Below, piece by piece: positions 43,715 through 52,300 of a stretch of DNA of 64,000 nucleotides. Location of the stretch: contig CP073016.1 in assembly GCA_025370075.1 (NCBI GenBank), forward strand, positions 1,240,001 through 1,304,000, written 5' to 3'. The DNA is from Chryseotalea sp. WA131a. GTDB lineage: Bacteria > Bacteroidota > Bacteroidia > Cytophagales > Cyclobacteriaceae. The notes under the pieces are model-generated. The model saw nothing but the letters and a program-made list of their open reading frames with translations, did no database searches and had not been told where the DNA came from. A program made the position numbers and the translations under genes. Within the stretch, counting starts at the first letter, position 1, and each line of letters opens with the position of its first letter.

Positions 43715-44620
43715 ATGAGGTCAACTTTTGAAGATATCAGGCAAACGGGCAGCTTAGAGCTGATGGCCAAGCAATTGGTAGAGGGGTTTATTACTGGATT
43801 GCACAAGTCGCCCTATCACGGATTTTCGGTGGAGTTTGCTGAGCACCGACTTTATAATGAAGGGCAAAGTACCCGCCATATTGATTGGAAGGTGTTTGCC
43901 CGCACGGATAGGCTTTACACGAAGCAATACGAAGAAGAAACCAATCTTCGGTGCTTGTTGGTGATTGATGGTTCGCCATCGATGTACTATCCCAAAGAGA
44001 GTAAAGCTAAGATCAAGTTCAGTGTTTACGCTGCTGCTGCCCTCGCTTATTTGTTGCACAAGCAACGCGATGCAGTAGGCGTGAGTTTATTTAGTGATCG
44101 AATCGAAGAGTTGACTCCAATAAAATCGTCTTCCATCCACCTCAATAAACTATTTACGTTGCTCGAAAATCGGTTGGCTTTGCAACCGCCCATTGTTGGC
44201 ACGCGCGTGGCCAATGTGCTGCACGAGATAGCTGAGAAAATTCACAAACGATCGTTGGTGATTTTATTTAGTGATATGTTTGAAGATACCAATGACCATG
44301 AAGGTATTTTCAAAGCTCTCCAACATTTGAAGCACAACAAGCATGAGGTATTGCTCTTTCACGTAACGGACCACGCCACGGAATTGAACTTTACCTTTGC
44401 GGAGCGACCGTATGAGTTTATCGATTTGGAGAGCGGAGAAAAACTGAAACTCAATCCTGCAGATATTAAAGAGAAATACGAAGTCGAATTGAATCGACTT
44501 CATGCAGAATTGAAAATGCGATGCCACCAATTGAAAATCGATTTTGTTTCGGTGGACGCACAAAAGGATTATTTTGAGGTGCTACAGGCGTATTTGATAA
44601 AAAGGGAGAAGGTGAGGTAA
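43715..44620 (+). CDS. DUF58-domain protein (vWA-like)
   Basis: A 301-residue protein without signal peptide. The DUF58 core is DIRQTGSLE and the arginine- and tryptophan-rich stretch GQSTRHIDWKVFARTDRLYTKQYEEE. It is followed by a von Willebrand A-like strand LLVIDGSPSMYY with the MIDAS-type D-x-S-x-S. Such proteins usually act with a MoxR AAA+ ATPase as a chaperone pair; no MoxR gene is in the window, so the partner is elsewhere or absent. It ends 1 base from the end of the convergent ferredoxin gene. Confidence 0.9.
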   Translation: MRSTFEDIRQTGSLELMAKQLVEGFITGLHKSPYHGFSVEFAEHRLYNEGQSTRHIDWKVFARTDRLYTKQYEEETNLRCLLVIDGSPSMYYPKESKAKIKFSVYAAAALAYLLHKQRDAVGVSLFSDRIEELTPIKSSSIHLNKLFTLLENRLALQPPIVGTRVANVLHEIAEKIHKRSLVILFSDMFEDTNDHEGIFKALQHLKHNKHEVLLFHVTDHATELNFTFAERPYEFIDLESGEKLKLNPADIKEKYEVELNRLHAELKMRCHQLKIDFVSVDAQKDYFEVLQAYLIKREKVR

Positions 44621-44621
44621 A

Positions 44622-44978
44622 TCAAGCCAACTGCTCATTGTGCAAATAGGCCTTTCTCGCCATTAACACATCTTTTGATTCCACATGATCGGGATCGGGA
44701 ACACAACAATCTACAGGGCAAACGGCTGCGCATTGAGGCTCTTCGTGGAAGCCTGTGCATTCGGTACACTTGCCCGATACGATATAATAAAACTCGTCTG
44801 ATACAGGATTTTGGTTGTCTTTGGCATCGGCCACTGAGCCGTCCTCATTTTTCACTTGTGTAAGAGCCGTTCCACCCGCCCATGTCCACTCGCGACCACC
44901 TTCGTAAATGGCCGTGTTGGGGCATTCAGGCTCGCACGCTCCACAGTTAATGCACTCGTCTGTTATTTTTATTGCCAT
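44622..44978 (-). CDS. Two-[4Fe-4S] ferredoxin
   Basis: A 118-residue ferredoxin. Cluster I: CINCGACEPECP. Cluster II: CTECTGFHEEPQCAAVCP, with the eight-residue insert between the second and third Cys that marks the Allochromatium-type. An extra ~40-residue acidic insert separates the two clusters. It carries electrons in the cytoplasm; the partner is not shown by the context. It is divergent from the acyl-CoA reductase gene, with a perfect Bacteroidota promoter in the gap. Confidence 0.93.
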   Translation of the reverse strand: MAIKITDECINCGACEPECPNTAIYEGGREWTWAGGTALTQVKNEDGSVADAKDNQNPVSDEFYYIVSGKCTECTGFHEEPQCAAVCPVDCCVPDPDHVESKDVLMARKAYLHNEQLA

Positions 44979-45015
44979 AAAGCCTTAATTCTAAAGTATT
45001 TCTATTAAATCGCTG

Positions 45016-45046
45016 CAAAAATACAGCCCTTGAATTACAGTTCAAA
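45016..45046 (-). promoter_or_regulatory. Bacteroidota consensus promoter for the ferredoxin gene
   Basis: On the minus strand TTTG, 19 bases, TATTTTTG: a perfect match to TTTG-N19-TAnnTTTG. The leader to ATG 44978 would be about 31 bases. Confidence 0.72.
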
Positions 45047-45084
45047 ACACTTGGAGGGGGTTAATAGTTTAGCAAGAAAATCGA

Positions 45085-46104
45085 ATGACACTTTTAGAAC
45101 GAATAGATGGCTTTGCCGAGTTGGGCAACCGATTGCAAACCATGCCTGCTGAAACAAAAAAGGGGCTGTTTCTGAGGGCCAACCAAGAAAACCCATGGTT
45201 CACGGATAGTAATATTGCTTTAGCCTTAAATGGGATAGGCGAATTCTTGGAAAAAGAAAAATTGCAACGATGGCTTTCGGCTTATACGATTGAAAATACG
45301 CAACCCAAAAAAATTGGTATCGCCATGGCAGGCAATATTCCGATGGTGGGCTTTCATGATTTGCTGTGTGTGCTCGTTACCGGAAATATGGCGGTGGCCA
45401 AACTCAGTTCACAAGATTGCGTTTTGATGAAATTTGTATGTGAGCTGTTGAAACAAATCAACCCTTCTTTTACTAACCAAATTCTTTTTGAAGAACGTCT
45501 AAAAGATGTGGACGCTGTGATTGCCACCGGTAGCGATAACACCGCACGTTATTTTGAATATTATTTTCGAAACATTCCGCATTTAATTCGTAAAAACCGA
45601 AGCTCGTGCGCAGTGATCATGGGTGAAGAAAGCGAAAAGGAATTAATTGAATTGGGTAAAGATGTGTTTAGCTATTTTGGGTTGGGCTGTCGAAATGTTT
45701 CTAAGCTATACGTGCCAGAAGGCTTTGATATTAAACGATTGATGAAAGCGTGGGAAGTTTATCTCGAGGTAGTAAATCATCACAAATACTCGAACAACTA
45801 TACCTATCAGCGAACGATTTTATTGATGAACCTCATTCATTTTTATGACAATGGAGCTGTGATTTTGATTGAAAATAATTCGTTGGTATCGCCTATCTCT
45901 TTGCTTTATTATGAATACTATCAATCACTCGATGACTTAAAAAATAAGGTTCACAAACAAACAGAAAAAATTCAATGCATCGTATCTGCAAATGGTTGGT
46001 ACAATAAGGGAATTCCTTTTGGTCGAGCCCAGCATCCTCAGGTATGGGAATATGCGGATAACGTAGATACCATTAAGTTTCTTACTGCGGTGAGAAGCAA
46101 GTAG
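45085..46104 (+). CDS. LuxC-type acyl-CoA reductase
   Basis: A 339-residue protein of the acyl-CoA reductase (LuxC) family, an aldehyde-dehydrogenase-like fold that reduces fatty acyl thioesters. The phrases KKIGIAMAGNIPMVGFHD, ATGSDNTARYFEYYF and FGLGCRNVSKLYVP (with the likely catalytic Cys) mark it. It lacks luminescence partners; in Bacteroidota it is usually next to a ferredoxin, as here. The product is perhaps a fatty aldehyde or alcohol; this is not known. The 216-base region after it holds a 14-bp tandem repeat and no gene. Confidence 0.85.
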   Translation: MTLLERIDGFAELGNRLQTMPAETKKGLFLRANQENPWFTDSNIALALNGIGEFLEKEKLQRWLSAYTIENTQPKKIGIAMAGNIPMVGFHDLLCVLVTGNMAVAKLSSQDCVLMKFVCELLKQINPSFTNQILFEERLKDVDAVIATGSDNTARYFEYYFRNIPHLIRKNRSSCAVIMGEESEKELIELGKDVFSYFGLGCRNVSKLYVPEGFDIKRLMKAWEVYLEVVNHHKYSNNYTYQRTILLMNLIHFYDNGAVILIENNSLVSPISLLYYEYYQSLDDLKNKVHKQTEKIQCIVSANGWYNKGIPFGRAQHPQVWEYADNVDTIKFLTAVRSK

Positions 46105-46185
46105 TATGGAATGATTTGTTTAGCTAAAGTACCACGCTTAATAGTTACTAGTGATAAGTTAAATGTATTATGACGTCATTTAAAA

Positions 46186-46220
46186 AGTAGGCAGTAGGCA
46201 GTCACCAGTAGGCAGTCACC
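46186..46220. repeat. 14-bp tandem repeat in intergenic spacer
   Basis: AGTAGGCAGTCACC occurs at 46193-46206 and 46207-46220, preceded by a half unit AGTAGGC at 46186-46192. It lies between the acyl-CoA reductase and the giant adhesin genes. Confidence 0.85.
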
Positions 46221-46320
46221 GCCAGTCCTATAATGCACACTGTATCCTGCCCACTGCTGATTTTATAGCCCCGTACGCCAAAGTACAGTTAACATAACAC
46301 TAGTTACAGTTACCGTTAAC

Positions 46321-49300
46321 TCATCGTCCTCTTATAATCTCTACCCATCCCGTAAAGGTATTTCCACTCGTACTGATACGGTAGAAGTAAACACCATCGG
46401 GATAGTTATCGCCCGTCCAATTGTTTTGATAGCTTTTAGAAGAAAATACTTCTGCACCCCATCGATTTGAAATATTTACTTGCGTGTCTGGAGGAATATT
46501 TCGGATGTAGAACGTTTCGTTTGAGCCATCGCCATTTGGTGTAAATACGTTGGGAATTGAATTGGGATCGAAAGAAAAATCCAACGGAACCCTCACATCA
46601 AATTCAAGAGAGCATCCCTGATCTTCATTCACCGTGAGATGGTACCTACCAGCATGTAATGCCTTGTAGTTCTTAATAAATTGTAAGCTGTTGTTAAACT
46701 CATTTACTTCTTCGGTGCGCGGAGAAAAATCCAAGGGGTTAATTTGAGGGTTAGAGGCCGAATCAAATCGGATGGTTACAAAGTACGGTTTTTGACCCCC
46801 TGTAAAATTGATCAAATCAAACCCGCCCGTTGGCAAATCCGGGTAAGAGGACTTGATGTTTTGTACGCTCACTGCCAATACTCCGTTGTAAGTAAAGTCA
46901 TAACTTGACGAAGCTACCGTACACGTGCCTTGTGTTTGAAGGATGTTAATGGTATAGTCTCCTTTCGTAGATGGCAACTCGTTTCCTTTGATCACGTACA
47001 AACTTCCTGCAGGAACAGTTGGTAAGATAATCGTACGGTCAGGCGTAACTAGTCCCTTCTTGGTAATCTGAATAGTCATCGCGCCAGCCGCAGCCTTAAT
47101 ATTTGTAATTCTTATCTCTGGCAAACCAGCGTTGCAGTTTAACTGTGGAGCAGCGAACGAAACTTGAGTTATGCTTCCCGTAATGGTTTGCACTGCAAGT
47201 TTAGTAGCACAGGCGGCTGTGTTCGGTTTAATCCATACATAGTAATCACCTTTCGATAGACCTTGAAGAAGAATGTTCAAGGTTCCATAATTTACAAAGG
47301 TGGTTGGTTGTGCTATTGGATCAGTGGTGTACCCTACTGTGAACGTACCCGCACTCAAAATGGTGAATGCAATCGTTCCGTTCGCGCCCTGTCCGGCACA
47401 GTCAGGTTGGGTTAGGATAGGTGAAGTAGTATTAACAAATCCAGGGAAGTTGACCACATACTTGAAATATTTTTCGCAGCCTACATTATCAATAACCGTA
47501 AATTTATGCGTGCCTCCTGTAAGGTTGGAGAATTTACTTCCTGTTGGTAAGGTAGCATAGGCAACACTATCGAATCGGAATGTATAAGGACCAACGCCTC
47601 CCGCAATCGTACCGATGGCAATAGCTCCATCATTGTTTGCACAAGTAGCATCGGTAATGGTTGGTGGCGCTACAGTGATGGCCGGATTGGCATCTTGGAT
47701 AGTAATGGTCACCGCAGCAAAACATGGATCACTTGCATTTCTTCTAACACTAATTACACGCTGGAAAGTTGGAGCCAGCCCCGAAGGTATTCCAGTAATG
47801 GTATTACCAGCCGTAAAATTAGTAAAGGTAATACCGTCCAAAGACCATTGTAACAAATTGCCAGTTTCGCCTGGCACATCTAACTTGATAGAACCGGTAG
47901 CTGATCCTGCACATTTAGGGCCAACAATATTGGAAGCGATTGGTGCTCCGACCGTACCTGACTGATCAATTGTAACAAATCCTGTTTTAGTGCAACTCAC
48001 ATCACCATATTCAATCGTATAACTATAAAGCCCTAAAGGCAACAATGAAAAATTAGGGTTGTTCAGATTTGTACGAGCAACCGAACCGTTGGTAATTGAT
48101 TGTCCTGTAACAGTAATCTTAACCCCCGTATTATTGACTGTTGGTGTTGCCGGAGAAATGCTAAAAAATATGGAGCCATTCGAAAGGGTGCAAGTTGCAG
48201 GAGTTGGAAGGGGAGTTATAACCACGGTGGCACAGTTACCTGTAACCGTGCAACTTGGATCCCCTGGCGGCAATAGCGAAACATTAATTGTGTTCGCTAA
48301 TTGAGCACTGCATGAGCCTACAATAGCAAGCACATTAAAGCTGGTATTCAATGTTAAAATGGGCGTAGCTAAAGTGACTGTACCACCCGTTCCCACTACA
48401 GGACTACCAACATTTGTATTGGACGGGCTCAATCGAAGTTGGTAACTAACACCGTTTTCGGAGTTGGCAACTGTAATATTGGTAGATGTATTTGGACAAA
48501 TTGCCGAACTGGGGCCTGCTATGGTTAAAGCAGCATTCGGTGGAGGCAGCACAACAATATTTACAATCGTAGTCAATTGAAGTGAACAAGTAGCATTGGT
48601 GGCAAGTACATTGAAGGAAGTACTAGTGGTAAGAACGCCAGTGGGGAGATCAATATTTCCTCCAGTTCCTGCAAAAGGAGCCCCAACTGCTGTATTGCCT
48701 GTGTTGTTCCTCAACTGGTAATTCACATTCATCTCCGAATTTAAAATACGGACAAATGTAAATCCGCCTGAGCAGAGGGTTCCTAGCAATGGAGCCACAG
48801 TCAGTCCAGCATTTAAGGTACCACCTACAGTTATTGTAGCTGTATTAAGAAGTATGACTGGCGGAGAACATCCATTGGCGGGATTATAGGTAGCTACTAC
48901 GCTAAATGTGGTAGTGGCCGTTAGCGGACCCGTTGGTATAGAGATATTACCACCTCCCGCAACAGGGCTTCCAATCAACGAAGCTCCATCAAACAATTGA
49001 TAATCCACCCCTGTCTGAGTTCCAACAATATCAATTGTAGTAGACCCACCGGTACACAAATTGGGAATAGAAGCCGACACCGCTAAGGAATTGTCAGGTG
49101 GTCCAATTACTGTTACATCTAGTTGGGCACGGAGACTCTCGCACCCGCTCACAGTCTGAGAAACAAAGAAACTGGTGGTTCCAGTACTGGATGTAGAAGG
49201 CGTAGGCGCAGTTGAACTTCCCGTACCGCCTGTTGACGCAGCATACCACAAGAGACCTGTGCCAGTTGCAGTTAAAGCGGTGGCGGCATCTCCAACACAG

Positions 49301-52300
49301 TAACTAACATTCGAAACTCCCGGTGCCGAGGGTAGCGAATTGATTGCTACATCCAGCTGAGCTCGTGGACTCTCACATCCACTAACGGTCTGGCTAACAT
49401 AAAATGAGGTGACTCCAGGTGTCGTGGTTGAGGGTGTAGGTGCTGTGGCACTACCCACTCCACCGGTTGCTGCTAAATACCACAATAAACTTGTTCCGGT
49501 GGCAGTCAACGGCACCGCTATCGCACCTTGACAATAAGATATTGGAGATGCAATCGGAGCCAAAGGAACGGGATTCACGGTCATCGTGATAAGATTACTT
49601 ACCGCTGGTGTAGATGTTACGCAGCTTAAGCTGCTAGTCATGGCAACCGAAACTACATCGCCTGTTATCAATGTAGCGTCCACGTAACTGGAACTATTGG
49701 TGCCCACATTCAATCCATTTTTTATCCATTGGTAACCTGGCGCACTACCCCCATTGGTTGGGATGGCTGTAAAAGTTACTGTTGTACCAACACAAACAGT
49801 CGTTCCAGGGGAAGCGTTAATTGAGACCGATGCAACAGGCACCGAAACGGATGAGTAATCGAACGTCAAGCGAGAAACTCCTATATTTTCATAATACTCG
49901 ATCACTAAACTATGGACACCTGCCGTCAAGCAAACAGCATCTGAGGTGTAGGGAGTATATGAATGATCCGAAAAAGAATTGGCGGGGCTCAGCGTTATGG
50001 CCACACCATCCACAAAGAAGCGAACACCATCGTCCGAAATCAGATTGAATGTATAGACACCCGCTGTAAAGGTTTTTTGCATTTGAAATCTCAGACTGTA
50101 ATTGTTGAGATAGCTTCCGCAAACATTCGTTCCCGCCAGCGGAATAGAATTTTCAAAATTTAAATCAAAAGCATCGGTAGAAGAATTATAAGTGGACGAA
50201 CCAAATCCTGCAATATCTGCTTCTAAAATGTAACCCCTGTAGGTTGCTGGCAAATAATTTACTCCGTTTTGATAGGGTATAACCGCATTTCCAGCATCAT
50301 TGTAAACATCGGCAATCCAGGTATCAGTGCCAGGAGCAATGCTGGGAGGAATTGGATTGACCGCTACTGTAGCGTTGCCCGATCCAGCCACTGTGCAGGA
50401 ATTTGCATCGGTCACCAGTCCACTCAGCGAATAGGTTGTTGTAGAGACCGGAGTTACCGGGATAGGCGTGTTCGAAATATAATTCGTGACAGAACCAAAT
50501 CCAGTAATTGTGAAATTATAGGGAGGCGTCCCTCCGACAATTGTCACTGCCAAATTAGAAGTGGCTCCGGCACAAATCGTAGCCGTACCCGAAAGGACAG
50601 CCGAGGTAATTGAGGGATTCACTGTCGCAGTGGCTGCTGGCCCAGATATAGTACCTGGGCAACTAGTACCGTCCGTTACGGAAGTAATGGTGTAGGTGGT
50701 GCTCACCGTTGGATTTAAATTAACCGTATGCCCATTTAAAATCCCTGCCAGATTGAAGGTGGTTGTCCCGTCACTATAAGAAACGTTGAAAGGTGCTGTT
50801 CCCGTTAGGCTGAAGGTTAGGGTATAAGTTGAACTTGGACAGATAGGAGAAGGCGAACCCGAAACGGAAGCGTTTGGAGCTTCATTAACAGTAACCAGTG
50901 CCGTACCACTGCCTGTTGCCCCACAGCCATTAGCATCGGTTATGGATCCTGAGATTGTGTAGGTGGTGGTAGAGGAAGGTGTAACAGGAATGTTGGTTCC
51001 CGAGGTGTAATTGGATACCAACCCTAATCCCGCAATGGTGAAACTGTAGGGACTCGTTCCCCCAACAATCGTAACTGCTAAATTTGTGCTTTGACCATTG
51101 CAAATCGTGGCATCACCAATGAGCGTTGCGGAGGCAATAGCGGTATTTTCAATTACTGAAGTAGGAGTACCCAAACTGGTAGCCGCACATCCATTCTGGT
51201 CTGTTAGTGCGGTGACTGAATACGTGCCAACCGCGGCATTCGTGATCGTAAAAGTTGATGAAGGATGATTGTTCACAGTAGTTAGCACAACTCCATCGCT
51301 CCATGTAAAGTTAAACGGTGCCGTTCCCGTGAAGGTGAACGTGACATTCGGGAGCGGTGTGCCAAAGCAAACTATGCCACCGCCTGATACCGAAGCAGTC
51401 GGAAGTGGATTGACAGTAACAGTTGCTGTTCCAGACCCAGCCACAGTGCATCCGTTCGTATCGGTAACCAAACCCGTTATTGAGTACGCAGTGGTCGTTG
51501 CCGGTGTAATGGGGATCGGGGTTCCTGACACATAAGAAGTAATTACACCCAACCCTGCAATTGTAAAATTATAGGGACCAACGCCACCTGTAATAGTAAC
51601 AAGAATGTTACCTGTCCCTCCTGCACAAATAGCCGAGTTGTCGCTCAAAATGGCTGACGTAGGTGATGGATTTACCGTCACTGTGGCGGAAGAACCACCT
51701 ACCCCAACACAACTTGTTGCATCAGAAAAGGAAGTAACAGTATAGGTGGTAGTAGCGGTAGGAGAAATGGAGACCGTATGACCTGACGAAATACCGGTCA
51801 AATCAAAATTGGTAGTACCATCTGAATACGATACGTTGAATGGAGCAGTCCCTGTCAACGTAAACGTCAAGGTACTACTTCCGCCTGAACATAAGGTGCC
51901 TGGCGAGGAGCTTATGGATGCAGTTGGGGTGGGATTTACAATTACTAAAAAACTACCAGAGCCTGCTACTGAACATCCATTTGCATCTGTAACCGTACCG
52001 CTAAGCGTGTAGCTGGTTGACGTGGCTGGGCTAACTGGTATTGGGCTACCAGAAATATAATTTGCAACCGGACCAAAGTTTGTAATATTGAAAGTAAAGG
52101 GGGCTGTACCGCTTGTGATGTTCACAAACAGGTTAGCAGTACCCCCCGGACAAATTGGCCCTGAGCCAGACAACACAGCAGATGTAGGCGTTGGATTTAC
52201 AGTAACTGTTGTAGAGGAACCAGGCAAACCAGTGCACGTGGTGGCATCGCTGATATTTGTAATGGCATAGCTGGTAGTAGACGTTGGTGAAACCACAACA

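Noticed and set aside
43715..44620. Bat (BatA-E) aerotolerance operon
   Set aside because: Only the DUF58 gene is present; no MoxR, BatA-like or TPR partner follows in the window.
45085..46104. Bioluminescence lux operon
   Set aside because: Only a LuxC-type reductase is present, with no luxA, luxB, luxD or luxE genes.
46186..46220. Short 14-bp repeats as a CRISPR
   Set aside because: They are contiguous, with no spacers, and no cas gene is nearby.
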